Shown: positions 21,411 through 34,019 of the stretch, piece by piece
Position numbering within the stretch: position 1 is the first letter of the stretch
How the letters are laid out: every line of letters starts with the position of its first letter
NCBI GenBank assembly: GCA_003952965.2
Contig: RXIC02000048.1
Span: forward strand, 62,001 to 126,000
DNA from: Morella rubra
Lineage: Eukaryota > Streptophyta > Magnoliopsida > Fagales > Myricaceae
Direction: 5' to 3'
DNA: 64,000 nucleotides
Translations under genes and position numbers: made by a program
The notes under the pieces: model-generated
Seen by the model: only the letters and a program-made list of their open reading frames with translations
Told to the model about the DNA's origin: nothing
Database searches by the model: none

Positions 21411-22456
21411 GAATGCATCATTAAATCTAATGTTACAACTTACAAAATTTTCTGTGCATCTTCTAATGTCCACATGCCATCCTTATTAGTATGCATTTTT
21501 TATAAAGCAACGCAAGACTAATCTCATCAGATTCTGATTTTTCTGTGCACCAAAAGAAATATAAAACGAATCTTCAACTTAGCTCTACTCTCCTTGTTGA
21601 TTGCACTCCTCCTCTGCATTATAAATTTACAATTGTTACACAATTAATAATAAAATAAAATAAACATTCAGTACGGAATAAAAATGTTTAACCTGAAATT
21701 CCTCGCTCATGAATAAATCACAAACACGAGTCATTCTTCCTTGTTCATCTCGGGATACGGGTGCTCTAATGCCTCTTCTTTGGAATTGAACACCAAGTAA
21801 TGCTGGAACATTCTATTTCTATGCGTCTGTACGCTGTGTTCATCGTAGACGTCACAGTGATGCGATCCTCAGCTCGGTCATAATCTAGTTGAGAAGTCAT
21901 CCTTAACATATATAACAGTTAGAAACGCAAAAAATTTTTAAACAATTAAAATTAATAAATTATACTTACCAACACTCGGTTCATCACATACGATTTAACC
22001 TTCGGGGACCTCCTTCCACTTACTCGTATCAAATGGGACATGTTGTCGAACGAGCGCACCAATATGACTCGAGAGCATTGAGGATGCCTTGTCATCACCG
22101 CCCGTACGTCCATCAGGGATATGGACAGTCAGCTTTCCTCCGGTGCGAGCCTTGAGTAAGGCAATCCCACGCGTACTACCTCGAACATGTCTGATTCCGG
22201 ATGTCGCTACAAATGAAGAACAATAAATTTAAAATTCAGTTAAGCATAGAAATTTAAAAGTCATAATATTTAATTTCGATTGACGGGGTAAGATACTTAC
22301 ACGCACAACTACTTTGGGTGCCTACTGGACTGGTTGTGTTAGGGGACGGTAATTCGTTTCATCTCTAAGTGAAGGACCCGACACTGCTAGTGTACCGGGA
22401 CTACTCTCAGCTCGAACTAATGAATCGCACCGAAGACGTTTTCCTCCCGCTGGCAT
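20839..22456 (-). pseudogene. CACTA 2 TNPA-like gene (degenerate), 3' end partly duplicated at 19,690-20,160
   Basis: It opens with MPAGGKRLRCDSLVR at 22,456. Later blocks include a Val/Gly/Lys segment VTVAVQVKGKVIHKVEIFA and a Ser-rich VGSSSSVSSVD (about 21,390-21,160). The tail is a Gln/Glu/Arg coiled-coil-like segment (MEQTIREHQQMMEEQQRRKR, about 21,100). Frames change between blocks, so it is decayed. A second, worse copy of the tail lies at about 19,690-20,160 because of the tandem duplication. The role is inferred from position and the likeness to the CACTA 1 gene layout. Confidence 0.55.
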
Positions 22457-22799
22457 GACGTCGTCCTGTAACCAAATAAATAAATATTAGAGAAAATTAA
22501 CACAATGAACATGTTACTCAAAATGAATATAAAATAGAACGCAAAGTAAATTGAAACGATAAAGTTACTTTAGTCCTCGGAGTCATATTCTTCAGAATCA
22601 CTACAATCTTCACTGAACGATTCCGAAGAATCATCTTCCTTCTATTCACGTTGTTGTTGATCGCTCTTATCGGTTACCGGCACATAAGTCTCGACTCATT
22701 TCTAGTCAACGAGATCATATCAAAGAAGCTAAAGTCCACAAAAACTCAATAGACTCATTCTCCTGGTATGCTTCACGGTTCTGGTCCTTCTCCATCTTC

Positions 22800-25700
22800 A
22801 CTAGCTTCCTCCTCAATATGTGGAATATCATACGTGTTTCTCGGGGTAATCTTTTGAACAATCTTCCAGTGACCGCCCAACTTCATATCATCGATATAAA
22901 ACACTTGATTCCCTGAGAAGCTAGCACGAACGGGTCGTCTTTGTACCACTTTCAGGATGTGTTAATACTAACAAACCGACCACTTTTATCAAGACCTAAG
23001 TTTTGAGTACTTAAGTCAAACCAGTCACATTTTAGTAAATAAACTAAATTCCCCCGTAAATAACACAACACATAAATATCCACGACCTGACCATAAAAAA
23101 CAACATCTTCCCCATCGTGATCCCCCGGAACAACCACACCACTATTCTGAGTGTTACGAAACTGTTCACGAAGACCGTGTGAAACCTAACTCCATTCACT
23201 ATACACCCAGAGTAAGAAAGTGCCGTTGATCCGGACCGGATGCTAATGCATACAAATCATCCGACATGAACCCGGATTTTCATGCGCATAGTTTGAACCT
23301 AAAATAATAAACACATGTTAACTTTGACTGAAAAAAAAAATCACTTAAAATTAAACATATAATAGGAAAAAATTAAATAAATACCTGATTTCTAAACCAT
23401 AACGGAAATTCTTCTTCATGCCTCCTATCAACATTTATTGATGATTCCCTTCTCATCTTTTCCAAGTGCTCACTATAAAAAAAAAAAAAAGATATTTTAT
23501 AATAAATTAAAATATAATGAACTAATAAGTGTTTAAGTGAGCAAATATTCTTATTTGTGCTTACTCTATATATTGGCTGATTTTTGAACAGTTGTTGAGT
23601 ACATACCACTGTGCTTTTATATTTAAATCTTCACCCCTACCAGCTCCTAGTGGTCGAACAGTTTGAGTAAACACAGAAAAATGACAACTTCTATCGTCCA
23701 TGTCGGCATAATTCCAGTCTTTTCTATTATATCTCGTCTCAACCATACTAAGATACTTTGAGCAAAAAGTTAAACATTCATTTAACACATAATTCTCTGC
23801 AATGAGCCCTCACACCGTGCCCTGTTCTTAACGAAACGCTTCATCTTCCCCATATACCTCTCCATTGGATACATCCACCGAAATTGAACTGGACCCCCAA
23901 GTTTCACCTCCCGAGGTAAATGAACAGCTAAATGAACCATAATAGTAAAAAATGATGGAGGGAATATACGTTCCAACTTGCAAAGAATCATTCCGATGTC
24001 CTTTTCTAACTGATCCACAACGTTTAATGTATTGTTCTTGAGCACAAGTCTCTGAAGAATAAACTCAACTCAGTCAACGCTGTACATACTTCGTTTCATA
24101 ACCCGTGTATCATTGCGGTAACAGTCGCTGCAACAAGACGTGTGAGTCGTGACTCTTCATACCCATTATTTTCCCTTCATTTATATCATGCAACAGGATA
24201 TGTTAGAGGCATATACATCCGAAAACCTAACACCCTTCAGCCATTCACAACACTTCTTACGTTCATCCTTCGTTAAAGTAAATAATGCTTGAGGCATCAC
24301 CTCCTACTGACCCCGAACTTGCAAATGCAAGTCCTTTTTAATGCCCATTAATGCCAAGTCCCCGAGCACTAGAATTGTCCTTCATCTTACCATCGACGTT
24401 CATTAAAGTTCCTAACACATTGTCACAAATATTCTTCTCTACGTGCATGACGTCCAAATTATGTCGAAGTTTCAACTCTGACCAGTACGGCAACTCAAAG
24501 AATATCCTGCGCTTTGTCCAACTTAACTCAATGTCAGCCCGTTTTCTCTTCTTCTGAGTCTTCCCAAATGAACATAACGGTACCGATTCAAGTTGTTGAA
24601 GTATCTCCTCTCCAGTGACTTCTTCAGCACTGCTCTAAACTCTTTCTTCTGTCAAATATGTCGACATCATGCCTCCACGCATGCGTCGCGGGAAAATACG
24701 GCGATGTCCCAAAAAATAATGTTTCCCCCCATGTTTCAACCAAAATGATGTTGTGTTCGCATTGCAATTAGGGCATGCTAACTGTCCTTTCGTACTCCAA
24801 CCCGAGAGATTACCATAAGCGGGGAAGTCATTTATAGTCCAAAGCAAAGCAGCATGTAATTTAAATGAACTTGACACAGCCGCGTCGTACGTTTGCATTC
24901 CATTTTCTCACAAGTCCTTCAACTCATCTACCAATGGCTGCAAGTAGACGTCGATATCATTCCTAGGACTTCTTGGAACAGGAATAAGCAACGACAGCAT
25001 AAAACTTGAATCCTTTATACATTTCATGGCGGCAAATTGTATGGAATTAGTACCACTGACCATATACTATATGATAAGCTCATGTTGCCAAACGGATTGA
25101 ACCCATCAGATGCCAAACCCAACCGGACGTTTCGAGATTCCCGACCAAACCATTCATACTTCTTATCGAGGTCCTTCCATACCTGAGAGTCTGCAGGATG
25201 CCTCATCACCCCATCTTCAACCACACGCTTCTCTTGGTGCCACCGCATATCCGTTGCCGTTTGCCTTGATAGAAACACTCTCTGCAACCTCGGTTTCAAG
25301 GGAAAATGTCGCAGCACTTTTTGAGGAACCTTTGATTTGCTATTTTGACTGTACTTCCACCTCGATTCCCCACACACCAGACATTCTTCTAACTCGCTGT
25401 GCTCCTTCCAAAATAGTACATAGTCATTTAAGCACGCATGTATGTTATCGTAGCTAAATCCTAAATTCTTTTTTAACTTTCTCGCCTCATAATAAGATGT
25501 CGGAAGTGTCTCGCCTCCGGCAGCGCATCTTTTATCAAACCTAACACATCTTCAAATGCCTTTACAGTCAAATTATTCTCTGACTTCATATTAAGTAACC
25601 TAACAACGAAAGACAACTTCGAGTACTTCTTACACCCGGGATACAACTCTCGCTCAGCATCTGCCCATAACTTAGTATAGGCAGAAAACCCGTCTCCAGA

Positions 25701-26235
25701 CCAGACTCGACTGTTTGAGGACCCGAAATATTTTCACCAACGTTCTCATCAACCTTTGCTCCTGCCTCAAAATCTTCTAACATGTCTCTCATATCATCAT
25801 TTATGTTTCCCTCATAGTCCTCGCTTCTAGGTTCAGGTTCTAAAATCACTACCCAGTTAGGAACTTATGATATCGACTCTCCGTGAAATACCCAATGAGT
25901 GTAACTCTGGTCAAACCCAATTATGTATAAATGATCCTCCATCTCGTCTACATGTTTGAACAACACATTCTTACATCTCTTACATGGACATCTTATCATT
26001 CCACGACTATCTGTATAACTACGGGCAATGCTTATAAAATCTCGAACACCATCACTATACTTTACACTTTTGAGTCTATCAGCCTCATAAATCTAGCTTT
26101 TATCCATATTGTTCCTTCAAAGATGAAAATAAAAACAATAATACAAACAATGATGACATTCACACTCAACTCTATTTCTTCGGGTGATAGGTCATATCCC
26201 ATTCAAGTTTACAATATCACGTACTGCATGTAATT
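22800..26235 (-). pseudogene. CACTA 2 TNPD-type transposase (degenerate)
   Basis: The same domain order as CACTA 1 is seen in broken frames. A transposase-associated domain lies at about 26,120-25,860 (SRGMIRCPCKRCKN, then HWVFHGES). The Transposase_21 core runs from 25,377 to 24,635 (VRLGLASDGFNPFGN, then LLWTINDFPAYGNLSG, then LACPNCN). A DUF4218-like part is at 24,045-23,782 (FPPSFFTIMVHLAVH, then RWMYPMERYMG), followed by a block at 23,788-23,561 and a DUF4216-like end at about 23,137-22,952 (VVPGDHDGEDVVFYG, then LLKCDWFDL). Frameshifts and small deletions separate the blocks. Confidence 0.75.
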
Positions 26236-26569
26236 GACCCGACTATTGTGACTGATGCTTTAGAAATTTCGACAACATTTCCCTCAATCTCCAGATACAC
26301 TCCTACAACATTGAGCATAAAAACCCACCATTGAAGGCAAGTGTACAAGCTCAAAGCTGAATGTGTATCCGAAAGACAAAGGAGATTTGCATCGAAATTT
26401 CTAAACACATCTGTCACAATAGCAAATACAATTACGCACATTACACATATTATAAACTCAAACTGTCCATAACGTGGACAATTCAAGAATTACATCTAAT
26501 TCTTTATTCGAACTTCGTGTAATTCTTAAACGGGGTCTAAGGCTAATAAATGAATGCATGACATAACAC

Positions 26570-27253
26570 CAACTACAGTTCGGACGTAACATAATCGTTC
26601 AAACCATACATAAACACGTTCGGACGCCTTTTGCAAAAGGTCCGAACGAAAAATATGCGTAATGTGTCCAAACACTCCCTTACATCACACTAGACTATTT
26701 AGGAAATACCAATACGATAGCATGTGATAATAAACAACCACGTTCGAACGTTATAACAAAGAGTCCAAATGGTGTTCAATTTTTAAACGTCCTGACCGTA
26801 TAAAACAGTGTTCGGACGGTTTGTTTCGTATAATACGACACCATTTGAGCTTACATTAAACAGCCCAGACGGAGACATTAACGTCTAAACGGTTTTGGAC
26901 GATTTTGATATTTTTTTTTCATTTTTTAATTCACTTTATTAGCAAGTTTTGAAATAACCAAAGTTAGTTAATAATGTAAATAATCTTAAGTGGATTAAGT
27001 TCTAATATCAATACTTTTTTGAATGAGTGTACCGAAATTAGAAACGTAACATTAATTAACATATTGTATTAAGTTCTAATAAATACAGATAACATAACTG
27101 AGATGACATAAATATATCAAGTATCGTCAAAACATAATATGAACAAAAACATCAAATAAAATCAATACATGTCCACAAAACATAATATAAAAGTAAATGT
27201 CCTCAAAACATAATAAAAAAATAAATGTGACAATAAAAGTAAATAAATGTTGA
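26570..27253. repeat. CACTA 2 internal repeat-rich sequence
   Basis: The first part has scattered GTTCGGACG / CGTCCGAAC-type words (26,570-26,900). The rest is AT-rich, with a loose ACATAATATAAAAGTAAATG repeat at 27,130-27,250. No gene is seen. Confidence 0.5.
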
Positions 27254-28487
27254 CTACTGCTCATCATCATCATCATCATCATCATCCGTGAGTTTTAGAA
27301 CGTGACGAACATGATGAAGGTGCTCCTCTATCAGCACAACCCGCTCAGTCAAGGGAAAGAGCTCTGCACGGTTGCCACGCCTTTCAGAACCTCTTTAAGC
27401 ACAGCGACCTCCTTATTCCACCCAATGTCCATGTCGGCGACCTTCTACTCCAAAGCCGTCAGACGACGACTGATATCACTGACCATGCAATGGGTGGGCT
27501 GCAAGACCGATTCCATCCGCTGAGACAGCTCCGTCATCATATTGTCCATCCAACTTGGCCGTTGTGCCCCAAGTCCCTGAGTCAAGCTCTACCCAGGATC
27601 CTCCCCCTCCATTGCCTCATTAGGCTGCTCCTGTCATCTTACTCTAGCAACCCGAGCAACTTGCAGCGTTCGGCGTGTCTGGGCAATCGATTTAGAGAGC
27701 GTTGTCTTGTTGATCGACCCAAGTGGAAGCGCCCTCAGCTCGTCACCACTCTCGGGTACCATCATGGCGTGCAGGAACTGGGTTAGAAGAATCCCATGCG
27801 GCAATGAATGGACATAGATGTACAGGTATATCTCTGCACAAATGGACCGGTAGATGTATGATGCTATATCAACAGGTAGCCCCCGTACAACTGCCAGGTA
27901 CAGGAACTCGGCCCGACTATAAGACAGCTCTGTGGTGTGCTTCTTCGAGTTGATGGAGGAGCATAGGATCAGATGCATGATCCATCAAAAAGGAAGCAGC
28001 TGCCCGTGTACCATAAAGGATCCCTCCAAAATCGTTGTATCATTGCCCAACATGGTCCGAATACCTCGGCCTTAGTAGGCCGCCCTCCTTGCTCATTGGC
28101 AGGTTTGGGAACGCCGTCAAATCTCTCTCGTACCCTAAGAAATCCGCCAGCTCATCGGGCGAGAAGATGATCGGAATGTTACAGACAATGACCTCCATAC
28201 TAGGCTCCTCAAGGTCCCTCGCCCGTATATAGAGCAATAAAACTCCCGCACCATATTCTTTGATGCATAGCCGGTCCTGTGGATTAATGGAAGCCAACCT
28301 AACCCCTCCACACCTCCAGAAGCGTCCGACCCTCAAATGTGAGATCGTTAAAGTCTGCCAACTTGATATCCCTATCGACAACAATTGAGCGAGACATAAT
28401 GATCGTTGTATGCTGCTCCACCATTAAAGTTCGAGCTGAAGATTGCTTGTCATCAGCCTGGCTACTGGTACGTGAACGCTTACTCAT
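27254..28487 (-). pseudogene. Accessory gene of CACTA 2, copy A (putative plant transposon protein domain)
   Basis: Reading from MSKRSRTSSQADDK at 28,487, later blocks give LTFEGRTLLEVW, then EVIVCNIPIIFSPDELADFL (28,384-28,040), then SRAEFLYLAVVRGLPVDIAS and SLPHGILLTQFLHAMMVP (27,978-27,634), then QPTHCMVSDISRRLTALE. It ends in poly-Asp coded by an ATC microsatellite (27,261-27,286) and stop at 27,254. This order resembles the putative plant transposon protein domain (Transposase_32-like) often found inside plant TEs; the family call rests on memory of the pattern. Stops and frame changes break the gene. Its function is unknown. Confidence 0.5.
27261..27286. repeat. ATC/CAT microsatellite
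   Basis: Eight or nine CAT triplets lie in the reading frame of the accessory gene and encode a poly-aspartate run just before its stop codon. Confidence 0.9.
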
Positions 28488-28499
28488 TTTTTCAGAATC

Positions 28500-30140
28500 T
28501 GCACAAAACAGCGTTCGCACGGTTAGAGATACGTCCGAACCAAAATAACAACGTCTGAACATATTTGGATAACCATCAGGACATAGTTCGCACAGTTGAA
28601 TATTCGTCCGAACGAAGTTCGCACGGTTGGATAACCGTCCGAATAGCTTTGGATATCTGTCTGAACTTCAAGCAGATAAAAAAACTATTTAAATTTAACA
28701 TTAAATCGTCCGGACTGCATTGAAAAAGTGTCTGGACACAATCAAAACACAAGAGTTAACACAATTAAAACGACAACGTATACCACTGAGTCCGAACGGT
28801 TAAATAACGTGTCCGGACAACTAAAGAATGCGTCCGAACGACTAAATAAAATGTCCGGACGCTTTCTGGAGGACGACCGAGTTAACTCAGCCACGGCAGC
28901 GTCCCTCCCCCTCCCCCACATGCCCAAAAATACAACCAAAACACAAACTAATACACTTAAAACAAACCTAACACTTAACACAATCACTTTTTACGTAAAA
29001 ATCAATTAAAAAACACAACGTACTATGCAAAAAATGGAATTGAAATTCTATACGAAAAAGTATAAAAAAAAATGAAATTTTTACCATTAAAATCTTGTTA
29101 AAAGTAAGCAAAATATACCTGGATGTGATTAGATCCACGAAAGAGTGATATTTCGTCAAGATTTGTGAAGAAAAAACTTGAGTTTTGAGAGATTTTTTAA
29201 GGAGAAACGGTTCGGTATTTGTGAAAATGACGAACTGTCGGCCTATAAAAATACGTCGCTAGCGTCCGGACACCAAACATGCCATCCGGACTCTTTTCTG
29301 CACACATGGCCCAATCAACATACTTCGTATTAAATGTTAAAATTTAAATCGTTTAAAACCGTTCTGCACAATAAACACGTCTGGACAGTTTTATCACGGC
29401 GTGCGAACGTCGTTCTACTGAATTTACGCGACATGGAAGCACACATTTGGCTGAATAAACGACGAATATCTTCTGGACTTCTATAACTCGTGCGGACGGT
29501 GACAACCGTTTTCAACTTTCATATAACATAAACACGTGTACGCCATGCGACGGTTTCGGGAAAGTCTGGACGGTGCATAAACCGTTCCAACGCCTACCTA
29601 ATTTACTCACAATTGCGATATGAGAGTCTGGACTCTCTTAGACACTGTCCGAACGTCTAGCAGATTTATTTTGCATGTTAAATTCACTAAATTTACTTTA
29701 CTTCACAAAACCTAATTTATTTAAATGATTTAATTTACGTAAATAATTTAATTTATTTCATTCAATTTAACGAAATGTATTTTGGCACAAATATTTAACT
29801 TTATTTATTTATTTTGAATATATAAAAAAATATATATATAGTTAGGCATACTTTTATATTAAGTATCCGTTATAACTAATCACCAATTTAATTGTAATTG
29901 CAAGTTAATTACTCTAACCGTTACAATCTAATTACACTAACCATTCTATTAGTGTAATCACCCATTTAATTTTACTAATTATCCGTTTAAATTGTAATAA
30001 ATTTAATCTAGTGAAAAAACATAATTAATATAAAATATCAAAAATAATCCAAATACCAAACGAAAAACACAATCATAATGTCTAGTACAAGCCGGAAACG
30101 GTCCTTCAAACGATAAATAAATAATAGTGATAAAGCATAA
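28500..30140. other. CACTA 2 sequence between the two accessory gene copies
   Basis: The stretch is dense in GTCCGAACG / GTCCGGACG words at 28,500-28,870 and 29,220-29,670. It is then AT-rich to 30,140, with a loose TAATTTACACTAA-type repeat at about 29,870-30,010. No coding homology was seen. Confidence 0.5.
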
Positions 30141-30142
30141 GA

Positions 30143-30538
30143 CTATTCCAAATCACGAGCTGCCTCTAGCTCGTCCAAATCTTGTCCGAGGGCATCACGA
30201 ACATGCGCCAAATGCTCCTCCATATTATCCACCCGTCTGACGAGTGTCTGCAGTTGTACCGGTATGGTATGGACAAACTGGGATAACAGAGACAATTGTC
30301 CTCTAATCCTTATTATTTCCATCCGCATAATATTCAGCTCTTCCGTTATAGCCCTATCCGTTAGAGCAAGTTTGGTCTCCAGACCGGTCAAGTGACATTG
30401 GAGCTCCATGCACAACGAATGCGTCGGCTGCACTATCGCCCGAATAATCTCGTTTAACTCCGCTAAATAGGCGTCTGCCCAAGCTGGTCGCTCTGTTTGT
30501 CCCTCGACATTGGTGATACTTCTCCCAGAGTGTTCCAT
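30143..30538 (-). CDS. Accessory gene of CACTA 2, copy B (C-terminal part, coiled coil)
   Basis: This is an open frame of 131 residues from the ATG at 30,538. It aligns with the C-terminal part of copy A: TERPAWAD / AQRPSWMD, VQPTHSLCMELQCHLTGLE / LQPTHCMVSDISRRLTALE, and NMEEHLAHVRDAL / LIEEHLHHVRHVL. Heptad spacing of Leu/Ile suggests a coiled coil. The N-terminal domain of copy A is absent. It may be a truncated gene that is still translatable, or a remnant. A frame continues upstream to 30,832, but only the part from 30,538 matches copy A. Confidence 0.45.
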   Translation of the reverse strand: MEHSGRSITNVEGQTERPAWADAYLAELNEIIRAIVQPTHSLCMELQCHLTGLETKLALTDRAITEELNIMRMEIIRIRGQLSLLSQFVHTIPVQLQTLVRRVDNMEEHLAHVRDALGQDLDELEAARDLE

Positions 30539-31642
30539 GGTGAACCTAGCAAAAATCATCCGAACATCAGCATAAACCGTTTGCACGAACATCAAACTGC
30601 GTCGTTTAAATTTTAGAGCGTCCGAACGTACAATGACATAATGTCCGGACGTTTTTCGGACGGTGTAAAAAGACGTCCGAACGTGTTTCGATGAACACCA
30701 ACAAAACAGCCTAATTTGATAGACACAAACAACACAACAAACTAAACAAGGGACGGTATTTAATCGAAATGCATGAAATTGAGAAGCAAATTCATAAAGA
30801 AGTTTTACCTGAAGTTCCTTGAGAGATCTCAAATGGATAGTGAAAACGTTTGAGAGAAGAGTTTAAGAGAAGTGAGTGAGTTTGTGATTTTGACAAAGTT
30901 TGGCGGTTTTAATGTGCCCAGTACCCGTCTGAACTCTGTATATTAGAGTTCGGACGCTTCTCAGTGGTTATATTCACATGTGGCCCTATCAAATTTAACG
31001 TCATTAAAATGCCCGATTCGAAAAGGTTCTAGAACTTATACAGTCCGAACACCATTTATGGGTCCGGACTGGTATCGATGTCACGGGTCTGAAGTTTTGC
31101 AACATGGAATTACACAAGTCGCGGAAGAAGCATTTATAATTGTGCGGACCTTTTTTGTCCCGTCCGAACGTGATTATTTTTTTGTTAGAACGCTGTTGAC
31201 AACGTCCGAACTGAATAGAGTGTTCATGACGATTTTTAATTTGTCACTCTATCCTAACGATTATTATTTGTTAGGTGATGTACGTTCGGACGATATATAA
31301 AACAAGTTTGGACAGAAGTGTAAAAATTCTGATGATTCTAATTGTCACTCAGTTACGACGATTTGGAATTTGTCACCCTGCAGCAAGTCCGAATGGGTTT
31401 ATTGTTAGTCTGGATGGTCCTTTGTTTTGTGAGGATTTTTATCGTCACTCATTCGCGACGCGTGTATGTCGTCACACCAGAAATACGTCCGAACATGTTT
31501 TTTGCAGGTCTGGACGGTTTTTGAGTTCCTGGATGGTTTTGGGTGATGAAATTAATATTTTGTCATAGAAAGTTCACTTTAGGTGACAAAATTTGGTTTG
31601 ACACCCAAAATTTTGTCACCTAAAACTAAATTTCTTGTAGTG

Positions 31643-33600
31643 TGTGTGGTCGACACTTAGGGTTGGGAGATTCCTTTTTCCTCCACCACATAGGATGAGA
31701 ATCTCCTTTCCTCTATGGCTCTAAATCCTACAATCAGCACAGAGCCAGGATCGTAGAAGGGACCATCTCCTCTATTTCCTTATATCTCTTTTGTTTTTCT
31801 TTTCAACTATTTCTACCACATGATGGAGAGACACGCCAAATGCCAGCATGTCTTTCATGTTAATATTTCCCATCATTTCAGTGAAAAGGTAATAGTACAA
31901 AACAGTTTGTGAGCCCCCTCAAGCAAGGTACGGGTGCGGGTGTCCCCGATTAGTACAAAGGATCCTCCAAACAGTTTCCCAGTAAACTTTACACATGTTT
32001 ATAAAAAGTAATAGTATCGACACTATGAGTAGCAAGAAGAAAACAACAGGGAAAAAAGTATGTTGTGTTATAATTAGTGGCAGAATTAGGAATGCAATTG
32101 AAAGGGGGCAAACTCTAAAGGAAAAATGACCAAAAAAAAAAATTACTACATAATGCAAAAAAAATGTCTTAAGAGTTAAAATATCAAAAACTAAGGATTA
32201 AAAACATTAAAAATATTGAAAATATTAAAATACATGTACAATACTATTTGCTGATACTAAGAGATGACAATTGGATTCTACGGGACTGCATCTTCTAAAA
32301 AAAAATTGCAAAGTAGCCTCGTTCTCAATAGTTTTAAAAATTTCTCTCTCAATGCATATAACTATAATCACAATATCACAATTATTTCATATCACAATAT
32401 CACAACTCAAGCAATGAACAGATTGGGAAATTTTATAAGGGTATAGACACTAAAATCAGAAGCAAATTATATATAGTTAAGAGAAAAATATTTTTTACAC
32501 CCTCTAATCTACAAGGGTATAAATACTTAATTTACGATCGGAATTATTATTTTTGTCACACTGCACAAGCACATTAATTATTGTTTTTAAATACTTTGCA
32601 CTCTCAATTTTTAACGCATGTAATGAATATTCTATTTTCATAATTCTTTTGATAGTATTTTTGTAACATTAAAATTTTCATTTTAAAGGTTAAAAAATTA
32701 ATTTTTGTTTAAATTGGAAGGTGTAATATGAAAAAATAAAATAAAAATTGACATCTAACGTATCAAGATTTCACAGTGAAATTTATATTTATTTTTATAA
32801 TTTATTAATATACTAAATTAGTTTTCTTCGTGTGCTAGCTATGTGGTAAAGTCTAAGCAAGGAACCAACTTTTGCTCCCAGCTCGAGAGACGTAGAACCC
32901 AACATGGAACGTAACAGCAGCAAAAGTAATCATATCAAGAATGAGGAGGCAAACCCGAAAAACAATTAAGAAGCCCCCTTCAGTGTCCGTGGTGCTCAGC
33001 CATATGAAAAATAAATGGAGTGAGCTCTAGGGGTGCGGCAGAGCCAGCAAGGGCTAGCAACTCTTGACACTTGACTTCTAGACTATTCTTTGCCAGAAAA
33101 CAAAGAAAATCTCAACCGTTGATCATTTGATTCTGGAGGGTCCACCCAAACCCTGCAGACTACTTTTCGATTCCTTTTCAAACCTTTATGCGTTGTGCCC
33201 CTTCAGTAAACTTCTACCCCAAATCGTTCTCTCTCTGTCTCTCTTGCATGAAGCTTCTTTAAAGCTACCTGCAAAATACCTATGAAATTGTTGAACAGAT
33301 TTTTCAGGCGAAGGGGCTAGTTCCGCCTATGGTTGTATACCAACCTACGAACCTCCGATGAGATATATCATCAGTATTAGCAAACCGAGGATCGAAACTA
33401 AAACAGCAAACCAGTTTTCCCAGACGTTGATACTTGTTTGAAGGTTTTGACCTATAGAACTGCAATAATTAAACAACAAATTAAGGATGAGATAAGGGAA
33501 TATCAAAAGTTGTCAGCACATGATAAGAAGTTTAAATACATGGAAAAAGTATGAGCTAAGACTATAGAAGAATATAACTTCTAAGCTAACATTACATGAA
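31643..33600. other. Host or intronic sequence between CACTA 2 and the Copia element
   Basis: No gene is seen. The sequence is AT-rich in 32,050-32,820. Under the CNGC split-gene model it is part of the enlarged intron. A fragment around 32,080-32,110 (GGCAGAATTAGGAATG, then GGGGGCAAACTC) looks TE-derived but could not be assigned. Confidence 0.45.
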
Positions 33601-33605
33601 CCAAC

Positions 33606-33813
33606 TATTGGCGTGAGTTGTCATATGAGAGGATAGTGGAGGAATTATAGGAGACTGGAGATTATAGGAAAGATATTCTTTCCTTTATAATTGTACACAA
33701 TTATAGGTGCAAATCTGTATGGCATAGACAATTATTGCATTTTCTTTTTTTATATGGTTACCAAGTTAGTTTGTAAAGCTAAGGTTGAAATATATTGAAA
33801 TCACATTTTGACA
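33606..33813 (+). repeat. 5' LTR of the Copia element
   Basis: It starts TATTGGCGTG (original TG mutated to TA) and ends ATTTTGACA. It matches the 3' LTR along its whole length. Confidence 0.95.
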
Positions 33814-34019
33814 CGGTATCCAGAGCCAGGTTCTCTTCCTTGGTTCTGTACCCACCTCAAACCCAAAGGTTTTTTTCTTTCCTCCTCACCAACCATGTCA
33901 GACTGAGATGCAAAGGAAAGATCCAGTGCATCTCAGACCAAAGCCATCTTCACTGAATTCACCAGAAAAATGACTAAATCCTTAAACAAGGTCCAGGCAC
34001 CAACCTTGACCTCCGAACC

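Larger units (their letters stand above)
18919..31642 (-). mobile_element. CACTA transposon 2, about 12.7 kb
   Basis: The terminal inverted repeats are CACTACAAGAAA (left) and TTTCTTGTAGTG (right), each followed inward by a GGTGACAAA-type palindrome. The 3 bp flanks are TAT and TGT (2 of 3 agree). It carries degenerate TNPD and TNPA-like genes on the - strand, plus an extra two-copy gene block at the right. Short words such as CGTCCGAACG and GTCCGGAC are scattered through both ends (about 19,060-19,520, 20,400-20,720, 26,570-26,900 and 28,500-31,560) and look like subterminal binding sites. All coding parts are damaged, so it is non-autonomous now. Confidence 0.85.

Noticed and set aside
30143-30832. 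Whole 229-residue frame as one protein
   Set aside because: Only 30,538-30,143 aligns with accessory copy A. The upstream 98 codons read through subterminal repeat words and are probably not coding.
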